The notes: generated by a model not told the origin, from the sequence alone. DNA of 64,000 nt from Enchytraeus crypticus (GCA_905160935.1 CAJHZI010000505.1:207501-271500), one strand, 5' to 3'. Numbered from the stretch's first letter, positions 25,101-38,224 are shown. Numbers and translations: made by a program.

Positions 25101-26439
25101 TTTGAGATTTATTGATTTTACAAAAGTTTATTTAAAAATAGATCCTTTAATATCCTTCCTTTAATTGTCACAATCGTATTTATGACATTAGTGCTCTATG
25201 TTTTTGATTTAACAAAGAATTCTTAAATAACCATAACCCTATTTGATATCTCATTCGCTTTTAAAAAAATATTAGATTTTAAATTTGTTTCAACAAATTA
25301 TATTTAACAAATTTTGCTAATTTCCTCTTGTCACTTCAATTCAAATCTTAGAATTTATTTCATGTCTTATTTTACTAAAATGTAATCCAGATTTCCTTTT
25401 GAAATCCTTCCGATTAATTGTAGATCTCTCTAAGTAATTATTTTGTTTGAAATCATTACTTCATTCTTTTTAGTTTAACATTTAGTTGCATCTTTCTTAT
25501 GCAATTTCGTTGCAACGACCACGAATGCATCTCGTCATTCTCTCTACTTTATGCGTCTTTTGCCATATTGGTTTGTCTCCAATGGCAACGAAACCTCTTT
25601 GTGTGATGGGTAGAATTGAATCTTCTTTCTCGGCGCTGATTAAGTATTTGTGTCAGAACACCGGCTTCACTGTGTTTCACTGACTTATGCGACATCCTTC
25701 TCATGCCCCTGCCGTTATCTTAGGTTCATCTTTCCTTCAGCTATTCACCGAAACAAAGCCCCCGAACAAGTAATTATGTACACTGCTACTTTATTTAGGG
25801 TATGTTTATAAATATCGCAAGGCCAGTTTAATCAGATTTAAAATAGATGGAAACACGTTTGAGAAGATGAGTCGTTACACACTTTAACGTGATCATGAGA
25901 GGCGTAGAGTTGTTTTTCTGTTTGGTTGAAATACAATGCAATATTATGAAGATTTAGTGTTCAATTCCTCACCCGGGAATGATATCAGAGACGTCCTAAA
26001 CAGAATAATGCTGACATCACCTTCGAGTTAGTAGGAGGGTCAAAATCACTTTTCTGTGTTCGCGTAGTAAAAGAACCTTAATTAGAGTCTTAGGCCTCGG
26101 TTGTGTGCTTATCGTATAATTCTTCATGTTTTAGTTTGCTATTGGATTATCACTGTACGCACTGAAATGGTTTAAAATGCTAAATGTTTTAGAATTTATG
26201 TGCAATAATTTTCTTAAACACAAGCCTATACTTATTGGGAATATACGAATCCGTCACTGGCCATGTTTCTGTAATAATTCTAAACTTAGCTAAAATTGTT
26301 TTCCTCCTAGTTTATTTATTCGAATATTTGTTATAAATTAATCAGAAATCGTTTATATATAAACTTCATGATCCGTACTTGGCTGACGTGTAAACTATTA
26401 TTCTATCATATTACTCTATCATTTTATCTCGGATCATAG

Positions 26440-26560
26440 CCTATGGCTTGTTGCAAGTTGTTCGACGTCGGAACAGTAGGTACAGGGTTCAAATCCATTG
26501 CTCTCCCCGTCAGACATACTATTCGAACAGGAAAATGACTTTGTAAAGCCTTAGCCTTAG
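26440..26560 (+). repeat. Possible diverged SINE family A relative
   Basis: TTCGACGTCGGAACAGTAGG, then a good B box GGGTTCAAATCC and CCCCGTCAGACATACT-TTCGA. The order follows family A but similarity is weak outside these blocks. Confidence 0.35.
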
Positions 26561-28824
26561 CAAGCTTTTTGTAGCAAGTAATCAGTTAGCTTAGATTCTC
26601 CAGCTAGATCTTAATCGATTTTTCATCAAAGCTATTACTTAGCATGGAGCATTTATTATTTAAATATAGTTCTTCTTGCGGTTATCTATTCCGTAAATAT
26701 GGCCATAAATCTGTGTATTATATCTCGTTCTATCATATTGTTGCTGATTGGCCGTGCACACGACTAAGGGACCAATCCTTGACCGTGGACTCCGACTGCT
26801 GCTCGATATACTGTTCACTGGAGTATTTGATATTATTACCGTTGGATACAGCTGAAGGCTAAAAGCCGACATATATAACTTCATTCCCTGGCGTCTGTCT
26901 GCGCGGAAATTTTCATTTGGTAGAACAGCTTCTAGAATATAACTAAAGATAGTTTATTAATTCGTTGAATTTTTCATTTTTTGAATACATATAGTATAAT
27001 GAAATTTTAATTTCTCCCCCTAACCTCCCTTTTCTATCATGAGTAATATACAAATAGCTATGATGTTAGAAGTAGTAAGACGTTATTGAAAAGAATTACA
27101 TTTCTGATTTGATTTTCCATTTCTTCTTCGGCAACTCTTTGTATGGACTACTACAAATTAAGAAATAATTTCATTTGGATAAATAGTAATTTTCCCTGGA
27201 CATAGCTAGTAATGTTTAATGTCTTCATAACTATTCAAATTATGTTGTGCAGATAAATTTGTACATTAGAATTGTATTTAGGAGAGCAGAATAGTGTTTA
27301 TATGTAAACGATTCAATTATACAGAAATGTTTGATAGTCAAATTTTGACGGATTAAACCAGTTCATGTCTTCTTTTATGGCTAAGTAAATTGGCTTAGCT
27401 GCTGTTAGCTACCTCGACCAAGACTTGAATCCCCAACTAGCGACTTGTGATTCGTTCTCCTTACTAAGTGAAGCTGAAGTTAAAATCGGCTTAGCTTTTA
27501 GACTCACAGCCGAGCTAACGACAAGCGTACCATAACTTAGCTGAGACTCAAGCAAGTGTCAGAACCATGTCTGTGCTTCAGGGACCCTTTATATGATCTA
27601 CGCGGCCCTTCTAATATAGTTTTTTATCATGAACATGGTGAATAAAGATTATAATAAGTTAAGCAATGTCAGCGGTTCTTTTGCAGAATAAGCGGTTCTA
27701 TCAGCATTCTGAGCGAGTCTATATGCAAACGGCTGAGAGTTCCCAGCACAAAACTTTTCCACTGATGTATCCAGATGTCATCCCAAGAACAACTACGAGA
27801 CGTGCGACTCCCGGTCCGTCGACATAATTCCATTTCCGGTCTTCACAACGCCGCTAAATTGCATTTCACAAGCAAAGTATTGTGTCCCAGTAAAGCCGCT
27901 CCTGTCGCTTCTAAGAAGAAAGGGTGTAACGGTTAAATTAGAGACTGCGTAGGACAAAATACAGGATGAAAAATGCCTGATATATATGTACTTGCAGTTC
28001 CTGATAAGAAGATTAGTGACGCTGTTGTTTTACGTAGGTTTTCTGGAATATTTCGTGAGAAGTCTTTGATGCTGTTATTGAAATTTATTATGATTAAAAT
28101 TTAACTAAAATACTATAAAGATAGGAAGTTACGTGTAAGTATGTATTAGTTTGAGATTGAATCGGTCCTTTTTCAATGATTCTTATTAGAAATGCAAAAA
28201 AGAAATTCCATTAAAAATAAAGCATAATTGACTACAGCGAATTCCTACGGAACTGCAAACTGTCTGAATAATAAAAATAATTTTTTTCTGCTTATCGGAT
28301 GAAAGTATTTTCTACAGCTGTTATAAGCGTAAATACCCCATATTGAAATAGAGTTAAGGATCAGCTTAAATGCCTTTTAATGGAATTAATTTTATAAATT
28401 AATTTAGCGTAGTTTTATCCATTAATTTAGAATTTCTACCTATTAGTTTTTTTGAAACGATAATAGTATTGTGATCTTTACGCATATCTAAATGCTTGAT
28501 TACTGCTCGTGACTGCATTATCACTAAAGCTATTGTTTTTCAATCTTATTTTGCGAAATAAATTATGCAAGCGGTATTTCTGCATCAATACCCATACATG
28601 ATATTTAAAAGACGGACTCATTTGGGATTCGTGAGGGTCTGTTAGCGTAACGTGTCAGCTGAGACCTCTACAAAGGTTTTTTGTAATGATACTCCGCTGT
28701 TATCAAGCCTAACTGCCGCAGAGCGCCTCCACGAGTCCATAGGGTGATAATAAATTGAGAGGATGTGGTTCACAAGCCCCCTTTAGAAAAATCCTGCTCT
28801 GTTTTTTCATAAATTTTCAAAACG

Positions 28825-29019
28825 TTCATTTAATCAGCGTCAGAAAGGGCATTCGGTTGGTAAGCGCCAAGGCTCCAGAAATTGCCACAAAATTTTCTAA
28901 AACGAATGGCAGATATTTTGATATGGTATGGGGCAGAGAGGAGTGGAGAAGGTCCGTTCGTATCCCGACCCTAGTTAAACTGGGATTTAAGGGAAGATGA
29001 TGATGATGATGATGATGAT
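28825..29019 (+). pseudogene. LINE family E 3' end with (GAT)n tail
   Basis: Encodes the end of a retrotransposon-like ORF: KGIRLVSAKAPEIATKFSK, then MVWGREEWRRSVRIPTLVKL and GFKGR followed by a stop and (GAT)n. The same peptide ending appears on the minus strand at 41560-41880. The microsatellite tail is typical of LINEs that end in simple repeats, not poly(A). Confidence 0.65.
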
Positions 29020-29500
29020 CAAAACGTTCATTTAGAGTTTAATTGGTATTTGTCTGTGATTCCAATGTTGCTTTTTGACGCGAAAATAACGTCAACTAAG
29101 GTTTCATGATTTGTATGTAATGTTCCATTTGTAATATTATTAAATGTAGTAATGGTTATGGTGATAATAATGGCCAATAGTTTGGACATGTTTTGCGTTA
29201 ATTATTCCTTCAGTATTTCTGCATTCATACAAACGCTGTTCAAAGTAATACTGTATAGGCCTAATAATATAATAGCTAATAATAACAATAATAACTCAAA
29301 TAATAAATACAATAATAGTGATTATATATTTAAAAGTAGTAATTATTACGCTTATTTATATTAAAATATTAATTAATAAATAATATTCGTATTTATGGTT
29401 CCATTATATTAATAACAATTATAATCAAAATAACTATTTAATAAAAATTATAGTAGTGGTGTTAATCATAATACTATTTACCTGTATAATATAAACGTAT

Positions 29501-29638
29501 GGCTGGAGTCGGTGGCGATGTCGGTAAGATATTCGACCGCGGATCAGTATGTGCGAGGTTCAAATCCTGGGCTCGCCGTCACTGACATTGCTTTCGAGTG
29601 AGGAACCTGACGTTAACATTAGCTTTACCAGCTTTTTT
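29501..29638 (+). repeat. SINE family A copy (tRNA-derived)
   Basis: Starts GGCTGGAGTCGGTGGCGATG and has the B-box-like AGGTTCAAATCC, the TTCGAGTGAGGAA block and the ACATTAGCTTTACCAGC ending. It lies directly upstream of the GC-rich island. Confidence 0.8.
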
Positions 29639-29714
29639 AAAATCTCTAATAGAATAGTGTTCTCATGCTTTCCCACCCTCTTTGGAAATCTTTCTGTATT
29701 CTGTTACTGAGCAC

Positions 29715-29880
29715 TGCCGGCCGTTTTTCTCGCATTACGTTATCGATCGAGATCTCATCGAGTCGGGACGAGGCATCGCCGCCTCGAGCCGTCAGGCCGC
29801 CCTCCCCTCGCCCGCTGTCTACCAGCTCTCCGGGAGCCCAAGAGCTCGGCCCGGGCTCGGGCTCACTCGGAGTGTTTAAA
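29715..29880. promoter_or_regulatory. GC-rich island in intron 1, possible alternative promoter or exon
   Basis: About 165 bp is strikingly GC- and CpG-rich, in contrast to the AT-rich intron. Open frames cross it on both strands (83 codons minus, 74 plus), as expected of GC-rich DNA with few stops. I recognise no protein. It lies 2 kb before exon 2, which itself has an in-frame ATG at 31880. Alternatives are an alternative unc-13 first exon, an unrelated nested exon, or a foreign insertion. Confidence 0.3.
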
Positions 29881-30104
29881 AATTCATAAACCCCCATTTG
29901 TTCGGTAAAGAACCGAGCTAGTATGTGTTGATTATCACTAACAACTCTCTTAGTTGCTATATATATAATTATATCTGTTCCTATATGTAAGCTATGCTTT
30001 ATATCGAAGAGCTGAATTGATAAATGCTTTGAATTGTAAATTTAAAATGTAGCAATGCTGTAATGTAATGGAACTATGTCCGAAGTGTATATTAAAGGAA
30101 ATAT

Positions 30105-30235
30105 CTCTCTTAGTGCACTGCCTACTGGCAGGTCCATGGTATATAACGCCTCCACTAAACTGTATCTTCTGTTTTCCTCTTCACGTCCACAGGCGAGTGG
30201 GTCTTTAAATCATCTGTAACATTCCTTTTGATATA
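30105..30235 (-). repeat. LINE family B 3' end, minus strand
   Basis: In plus orientation it reads ATCTCTCTTAGTGCACTGCC, TACTGGCAGGTCCATGG and GAGTGGGTCTTTAAATCATC, the reverse complement of the family B ending found at 38600-38700. Confidence 0.75.
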
Positions 30236-30446
30236 CTATTATTCTTGGGTATTCTGCTTATGACGAGGTGGGCCCCCTATGCCTTCCTCAGCTTCGACTA
30301 ACATTTCTGGGCAGGGGCTTAATTACCTGAGTAAACAATCCTGTTTACCATTAAAGGAAATAAATATAAGTATTTATATTATTTGTAATTGTGTTTAATT
30401 TGCATACGATAAAATAATTGTATATGCATGTATATCAATTCAGTAG

Positions 30447-30450
<4 letters not shown>

Positions 30451-30522
<72 letters not shown>
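30451..30522. repeat. (TA)n microsatellite
   Basis: A pure TA run of roughly 70 bp. Confidence 0.95.
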
Positions 30523-30525
<3 letters not shown>

Positions 30526-31873
30526 GGCGCATGACATGACTTGTCAAGCAAATTTAAGTGAATATCTAGCTATACAGTACTATTAAAAGTATAATCAGTT
30601 TGTCTCTTCTATACTGTACAAATAGCAACTCAAATACAGTAAACTAAGAGCGGTATTTTAATTTTATTTGAATTATTTTAATTTCATAAAATGCCTCTCT
30701 TACTATTAGCACCGTTTTATTTTATTTATATTTCAATTTAACTAACGACATGTAATTAAACCTACTTACGCTCAAAGAATTATTCTGCATCTTACTGCAA
30801 ACATATTTTATAACAAATGAATCAGAGATTTTATGATGGTAACTGTCACGCACCAGACATTGCCCGGCTGATGTAACGTCTGCGACGCTGTTCTTTTGTT
30901 TGCTTGATAATAATATTGCATATACAGTAATGTAAGGTTTATTTAATAACCATTACGATGTTACTAATGGTTTTACCTTTGCTTATGACTATCGTTAGCT
31001 ATGTTTCATACTGAGAAATGTGCGTTCGTAATCTACGTATTAAGTTAAAAACGTTTTATGCCTAAATATCTCTACTAGTGAGTACTGTATAGTACTGGAT
31101 TAAAGTGCGCGTTATAAATTGAATTGCTCTTTATTAGATAGTAAAAAATATGTAGTACTAAATACTACAATATTAATTATTTTAGTTAATATAATGGGTT
31201 GGTGAAATATGAAATTATTTGGTCTAAATTTCACACTTTTAAAACATATTCTCATCATTCTTCGTACATCCTTCATTTTAGATTATTGTATCCAAAATCG
31301 TATTACTTATTGAAATTAATAGCCCCATTGCAGCATAGCAGAATTAACTCGAGCGCATTGAAATACTAGATTTCTGGAACTGTCATAACTTTTCTTGGCA
31401 CCTTTTGAATTTGGAGCAGAATATGTGAAAATTTTTGAGAGAATAATCGTGTCTCATTGCTGCTTTTCCCGACGTTCTGTACTAATTTACGGCAAAGATG
31501 CCATTGCTTTGGAGATGATGAGAATAAAATGGAAAAATTAGAAGGGAAACTATGTATTTCTATAATAGATAAATGACAGATAATAGATATAGATAAATTT
31601 ATTTGGATTCAGAGTATAGCAGCACCACATCACATTACTTTCAACATTCTTTTGTTTAAACCTTACTAAAACCTATTCTAACATTCAATTTATGTATTTC
31701 TTATGTAATTATTCCATATCTGCAATATTATAATAAAGATGATATTTTGTGTCCACGTCCGATAGAGCTATTTAGAAGTAGACTATTCAAGTACCTACAC
31801 ATATGCTATACAAATACATGTCTTTTTTATGTAATGTAGTTGTAATTATGTTGCTTTATTTTTTACCCTACAG

Positions 31874-31929
31874 GAACAAATGGGTAACGGTGAAGTTGGT
31901 GTTCGTATGCGGAGACATCACAATGGGGG
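31874..31929 (+). CDS. unc-13: unc-13 exon 2
   Basis: 56 nt, entering in phase 0 after CCCTACAG and leaving in phase 2 at GGGG|GTATGT. It encodes EQMGNGEVGVRMRRHHNG plus two bases. The join to exon 3 gives a GPPEHNPFY sequence, which fits the linker before the C1 domain of UNC-13 proteins. The ATG at 31880 is in frame, so a non-coding alternative first exon spliced here could begin a shorter protein at MGNGEVG. Confidence 0.85.
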
Positions 31930-32174
31930 GTATGTAATCCGAAGTCTCATTCATAATAAAAATTAAATAATAATTAATGCCAACAATTTCTCGTAATATT
32001 ATTGTGGAATATACTTGGTAATAACATCCGTTTTGAAAAAAGAAGTGTCAGATTTCCTATTTAAATATCTAGATCCCCTTAATCTGATGGGATAACGAGA
32101 ATAATTTAGATCTATAAATATTTTTGTTAAAATTGTGGATGTTGCAGCGTTAAAATATTGACATTTATGAATTA

Positions 32175-32252
32175 ACTAGCTGACCCGGCGGACTTCGTAC
32201 CGCCTATCAACGATATCTATCTGTCTGTCTATCTGTTTGTCTCGTCTGTCTG

Positions 32253-32291
<39 letters not shown>

Positions 32292-32382
32292 TATCTATCT
32301 CTCTCTCTCTCTATATATATATCTCTCTCTATCTATCTCTCTATCTCCCCCCTCTCTCTATCAATCTATCTATCTATCTATT

Positions 32383-32413
<31 letters not shown>

Positions 32414-32705
32414 ATCTGTCTCATATATGTATATATCTCTCTCACTATCTATCTAACTATCTATCTATCTCTATATATATCTATCTATTTCTGTCTCTGT
32501 TTCTCTCTCTCTCTTTCTCTCTATCTATATTTCTATCTATCTCTCTATTTTGTTTTATATATTAAGATTGAAAAAATACACAATTTTTAATCGTTAGAAA
32601 CTTATAAAATTTAATTATAGAAAATTGACCAGAGCTTGAATGGAACCCCGGACACATGACTAAAGTCTAGCACCTATACCATTGAGCCATGGACACTTCC
32701 GGTCA
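32175..32705 (-). repeat. Composite tRNA-headed SINE with internal (GA)n
   Basis: On the minus strand, a tRNA-like head (TGGCTCAATGGTATAGG near 32690, then GGGGTTCCATTCAAGC) is followed by an AT-rich body, a long (GA)/(ATAG)n tract at 32219-32552, and the end GGCGGTACGAAGTCCGCCGG then GTCAGCTAGTT. A GGGTCAGCTAGT ending is, from general knowledge, common in dispersed invertebrate retroelements. The 117-codon open frame over the CT tract is an artefact. Confidence 0.55.
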
Positions 32706-32962
32706 TAGACTGTTAAATTGGTGATGTCACCATATCGTTTAAAAAATTGTAACCTGTATATATAAGTCACTCGATAGATGGCTGCATGATATAATGTTGA
32801 CGTGATTTGATTGATACCTTTTTTAGGCCAAAACCCATTATTTTTTAAATATTTTATTGGATATTATTTAGGGTCTGCTGGAGACCACTCCAAAATGTCC
32901 AAGATCATTATAATCTGTCCAGCCTTTCTTGAGTTCTAACTGCTCTTACTAACACAACTATG

Positions 32963-33029
<67 letters not shown>
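32963..33029. repeat. (TA)n microsatellite
   Basis: A pure TA run. The Tyr/Ile-only end of a minus-strand open frame here is an artefact. Confidence 0.95.
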
Positions 33030-33031
<2 letters not shown>

Positions 33032-34921
33032 TGTGGCAGTGTAAAGTATTGCTTTAGATAACAACATGATAAAAACTACGACGCGGCACTCTATGTCTAT
33101 AAAGTTGCCTCGATAGTCTAAAGTCGTATTGCTTTGAAGAATTGCAGTATGGTGATCATCAGATGCCACTGGAAAGCATATTCTCTTTTCAGTCCACTGT
33201 GACCTCTGCTATTTTATCCATTTTGTCATCGACTTCTACACAGGCAATATTCGAGAATCTAAAGGCTACGGGTAAAAATCATAACTCGCCTTGAATTCGA
33301 GATAATACTGAAATCTCGTGGCTTCTGCAGCCTGTTTGCAGAATCTGCAGCTAAATCTCTATGAAATAGAATTTTTTATTAAAGTATTTGGTATTTGCAG
33401 CCTAAATGTTCGCTAAATATATGCAGGCCGACTGACGCTTTATTTTGTGAATCGAAAACGTTTGTGTAAAACCTGTGTAGTCTGTGCTGAGTCTCATTAT
33501 TTCGATGTAGTTGTAAGCTTGCTCGACGATGCTAGTTTACTTCCATTAACGTTTTAATGATACGTGGCCCAGTGACGCTGGAATCATTATCCAAACCTCG
33601 GTCGTTTCTCCCGTCCCGGCCAGGCTGGAAGAGTTACGGCTGGACTGTAGCGTCCCTTGGGCTCTCGACCAGTCACAAGATTGTAGTAAATCAGTTCTTC
33701 TCGTCTCTTAAAAGAGGGGATGCACTGTTACATATGTGTCCTACCTTCTTTCATAATATTCCTCTCGTTCATTTGCAGTATATCTTCCGGTACTGTTTGT
33801 CTCTGTATCTTTTTGTATGTTATTCTCTTTGCCTGTCTTCACATAGATTAGCAATACTATATAATTCTATGTATGCTTTTGCGCCAGTTTTTAGAAATGA
33901 CCGATTCAAAATTCACTCATAATCTCATATATCTTTTTCATTTGTCGAAATATCTATAATAATTGAAGTACATTTACTGAATTAAAGACTATTGGCTATC
34001 AACTTCGTTGAAATTTACGTGCATTACAAGTTTCATTGAGAAATTATTCATTCAAGTGTCAGTTCTTGCCTTAGTTTTTTGCCGAATACTGCAGAGCTTA
34101 ACTCCAACAGTTAACTTTTCCGTATTTTACTAATCGGAAATGAATCCCTAAGCATTAGAAACTGTTTTCCTGGATAGCGTGCAAGTATAAGTAGGCCAAA
34201 ATCTTCTTTGAGGAAATGAAATCTTTTTCTCGGATATTGTCTTGTCTGCGTTACTTATTTTGAGGCGATTTATTGGAACTCATTAGCTCTTATATATTTA
34301 TGTGATTGAAAATGTATTTAATACATTTTATGTAAATTTTAATACGTTCTATTCATTGTATTACATTGAATTTGTATTTAAAAAGCTATAATTGAACTAC
34401 AGCTTTGATGCTATACGCTGAGACTACTGTCACTCATTGTTGGCGGCATGTATTTGCCATTTATATGTATTATAAATATAAAAACACCTATTAATAATAT
34501 GCAAAATGTTACATTATAAAAATAGGCATGAAAGAAAATGTCGACTAGGGGCGGCGATGTGCAGTAGTCTTGTCGTACCACAGCATATGTTCTTCGTCAT
34601 TTACAATCTCTTGTTGAATTGTGACAACTGCTAAATGAGTCTGGCATATACGAAAAATATTCTTCAAATATTCTTTTGCCTTTCCGGTCCGCTGCCATTT
34701 TTCACGAAGATTGTTTGCTTATCGTCCGTCAATGTTATCTAAAGCCTCCTTAACGTCTGCGCCTTAATATAGCTGCTTTGTATGTTTATGCTGCTTTCTC
34801 TTACCCTATGCATTTCTTTCTTTCTCCATCTGTCTCTCACTCGTTCGTATTTTCTTTCGTTAAATTAATGCATTCGTGGTGTATTATACTAAATTGCTTT
34901 TCGTACTCTCACAAAAGTTTA

Positions 34922-35060
34922 TGTCATCCTCATCATCATCTTCGCTTGAATCCCTTTTAACGAGAGGGTTGGGATTATAACATTTCGTAGCAATTGCTGG
35001 AGTCTAGGCGCCCACCAACTGTACGCCGTTTCTCAGATTGCTTTGGATCTTAGTGTTTTG
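34922..35060 (-). pseudogene. LINE family E 3' end, left part (interrupted)
   Basis: In plus orientation it starts with the CATCATCATC tail, then CTTGAATCCC, and runs through TTCGTAGCAATTGCTGGAGT. This aligns with the longer copy at 41560-41832. The expected continuation is missing here and reappears at about 36243, after an inserted LINE fragment. Confidence 0.5.
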
Positions 35061-35064
35061 TGGC

Positions 35065-36230
35065 ATTTATTTATTTATTTATTTATCATACGCACATGAT
35101 ATCACAATTTGCAGACACAATAGACAGTTAGAGCGCATGAACGGAAATAAAGGCCCACAAGTGGCACTTACATATTCCGAATTTAAAAATAAAAATACAA
35201 ACATTTGCATTAACTATAAATTAATAATGTTCAATAAAATCCTTAGTATGGGCCATAATTATGTACCAAGATAAATTTAGCGGAACATGTAATGACATTG
35301 TTAAGGAAATCAACAATACACACGCACAAATATCTGCACACAATGACAATGAAAACATACTAATTTAGGTCCTGCCCCTGATCTACTCATAAAAATTCAA
35401 TATTAAAAACGGCAAATGCACTAGAATACTTACGACAGTTAAAAGTTAGATTCTTTTATAGAAAAAAGAAGAAACAGAAGATAAAAGAATGATGTAAAGC
35501 AATCACTTTAACTCTTTAGGTATTTGCTTACATTAATACACTCCAGACATCTTTTAAAAGAGTTTAGGGAATGCGCATTTACAACATTAGAGGGTAGAGA
35601 ATTCCAACAAGAAATGCATCGGTTTTTGAAATGATATCTTTCAGCATTAAAATAAAATTTATTCATGTACAAACTTGAACCATTATTTCTTGTTACCCCA
35701 TTTTTGAAAGCAAAAAACTCCTCTATAGGTAGATCGACCAATCCAGTGACAATTTTATAGTATAAACACAGGTCAGATTTAAACCTTCGTTGCTCTAAAG
35801 ATTCGGAATCCAAAACTTTTAATCTCTCCGAATATTGCAATCCTATCATACCACTTAGCCGTTTAGTGAATCTTTTCTGAATTGATTCTATCAGAACTAT
35901 ATCACATTTTCTGTATGGAGACCATAGATTAGAACAATACTCGAGAATCGGGCGTACAAAACTGTGAACGCTTTAAATAATAACAAATGATTTCTGGACT
36001 TAAAGCAATGCAAAATTATTGAAGCCCTTTTTCTGGCTTTATTGCAAATATCTTTTACATGTGAAGAAAACGATAAATCGCTTGTAAACCTCACTCCCAG
36101 GTCTGTCACATCTTTTGATTTAGATAAGGCTACAGAATTTAGATTGTAATTAAAATTATATATTATAGTTTTTTGGAAAGAGTAGGAGATCACCTGGCAC
36201 TTTTCTCACACATGCTATTAAATCCTGTGG
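35065..36230 (-). pseudogene. LINE reverse transcriptase C-terminal fragment, frameshifted
   Basis: Two minus-strand frames (36193-35897, then 35849-35508) together resemble the C-terminal part of a CR1/Jockey-type reverse transcriptase ORF: VTDLGVRFTSDLSFSSHV, KARKRASIILHCFKSRN, then YSERLKVLDSESLEQRRFKS, DLCLYYKIVTGL and CWNSLPSNVVNAHSLNSFK. A frameshift separates the halves and the N-terminal ORF is absent, so it is 5'-truncated and inactive. TTTATTTATTTATTTAT near 35065-35085 lies at its 3' end. It sits inside a family E copy. Confidence 0.75.
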
Positions 36231-36242
36231 ATTTAATAACAT

Positions 36243-36300
36243 GTGCAGACAACGGTTGGTCTATTTTTCAGCAATCCGGAAACAACACGGGTAATCAAAT
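36243..36300 (-). pseudogene. LINE family E, right part of the interrupted copy
   Basis: ACGGTTGGTCTATTTTTCAG and the following CAATCCGGAAACA-CACGGGT match 41778-41820 of the uninterrupted copy closely. Confidence 0.5.
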
Positions 36301-38224
36301 TTTATAGTACTATACAAAAATCAATGAGTTCTTATATTCTTCAGTAGCTTCTTCATAATCCTGTGGATTGTATATGACATGAATTATTTGAAGTAATTCT
36401 TGATCAAAGTTTAGTAGTTTTAAACCTTGGCTCTTGTCAGTAAGTTTTTTTCATCAAAATATGCTTGTTCCATACATGCCAATATTGCTTAAGTCCACTT
36501 CCCCAGTAAGGATTAGCTGGATTTAATATGCATTTTTATTTTTTTAAATCGTAGATTATAATGAAGGATGATTTTTATTGCTGCATTCTTTGTTGCTTTG
36601 CTGAAAATCAGTTAACTCTGAAGAATTAGATAATTTTTATTCTGCTCAGTTAATCGGAAGAGCCAAACGAACAGCTCTCAAATCCCTAAATGACATTACA
36701 GTGGCATTAAAAATATTACATTTTATTCCGGTCTTTTGGTTCTAATGTATGATATAATGAAAGGTACGCTTATAGAGTTCCATATCTCAATTTTCGTATA
36801 ACATTTTCAGTTTCAAAGAATTTAAGGTTTCTAGCGAGAAACTTGTCGTTTCACTTCTGCCCCATTATGTTTTACTTTTATTCTAGGGCTATGTTTAAGA
36901 ATTCTTGTAAAATCATCTTAGTAATGAACTATTTTACCGATTTTTAACCTTTAACGTAAACAAAAAGTTATAGCTATCGTTAAGTTTTACTATTTATCTA
37001 TTTTTAAACAAATAAACTATATTGGACTCTGGGTCAAAGATTTGTATTATAGATTGTAAGTACCAGTTTTATTTTGCTATCGCGTGGTTATTTGCGTGCA
37101 TGCAATTTCTGGACTACATATTTAACATGTACATCTAGAGTCAATCACACGTTCGGACAATAATATGATCATTAAGAATGCATGACATGCTAATGGTTTC
37201 GTCACAAAATGGCAAAATATGGCACAGATAGCTGATGTCGTTGACTTAAATACTTTGACTTTCATTGTTCATGATAGCTATTGTCTTCATTTCTAGGTAT
37301 TTTTGGTATGTCGTGCTGAAAGAGTAATAATCATCGATACTTGTATAGACATTAACAAAGCATTGAAACTGAAGTCTGCCACCTTATATAAATTTATGTA
37401 GGCCTAAGCAGCTCCAACATTACACTTCTCGTCAGCTCTGTTTTGCAAGAATTCTGTTTACAAATGAAATTTTTATTTTGGCTAAATCGGCTGTACGTGA
37501 TCCGCCAGGTTTGGCGTTTCAATTACGTATAGGCTCCTGTGCCTGGGTCGATCGCTCCCTAAAGACTTTTCTCTAAATAGACGAAGTAGAAATTTTCAAA
37601 TCCTAGAAAATCGAGCGACAAACGGACCGAGGATTCTTTACTGCCTTGATTCCTTCCCGGATCAAAGGATTAGTCGATTTCGTGGAATATTTTAAAATTT
37701 CTTAGTCTATAGTTTAAAATAGCAGCTTTCTTTGTCAGATATTTCAATCACAAATTTTTGCTACCGAGGCCAAATAATTATGAAATTTTGAAATAATGTT
37801 ATATTTAATAATTGTCTTGATGCTAAAATTTCAATAATGCCAATAATGTTTTAATGAATTCTTTAATCACTAGCATTTCTTTACCAGTGGGGTACGTTGA
37901 AGAAGTTTAAAGCTGAAGTATCTAAAAACTAGATTTAAAAAAGTTTACGATATCAATGAGCTAATTTAGAAATGTGCCCTTTAGACAAGCTGATGACAAA
38001 ATTTCAAGTTCTTAGTTCTTGTTGTATGGTTTCGTGAAGGAAGGGTTCTTGAGTTCTTGAGAGGTTTAGAAGAAATGTTTTCTATATCTCTGATTGTTAG
38101 AGTGAAAGTAATTAATTCCTGCCTAACATAGATATCTCAAATATAGAGCCTACATGTATGTTCAACATGTACATGTATGCTAAATATGCATCCAGCTTGG
38201 ACCCTGATAAGTTGTAGCTATATT

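Larger units (their letters stand above)
11922..31873 (+). other. unc-13: unc-13 intron 1 (about 20 kb)
   Basis: Joins two phase-0 exon ends (GTAGAG donor, CCCTACAG acceptor). It contains the 27-bp minisatellite, TA microsatellites, an inverted-repeat element at 15593, LINE B pieces at 16000 and 16612, family C copies at 18096 and 21459, family D at 21972, LINE E at 28825, SINE A at 29501 and a GC-rich island at 29715. Unlisted small exons could exist, since a phase-neutral exon would not be detected by frame alone. Confidence 0.75.

Noticed and set aside
32237..32590. 117-codon Ser/Leu/Tyr/Ile frame
   Set aside because: It is translated CT/CTAT microsatellite.
33557..33922. 121-codon plus-strand frame with a slightly GC-rich start
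   Set aside because: No family signal, no splice sites in phase with unc-13 and a hydrophobic AT-rich second half.
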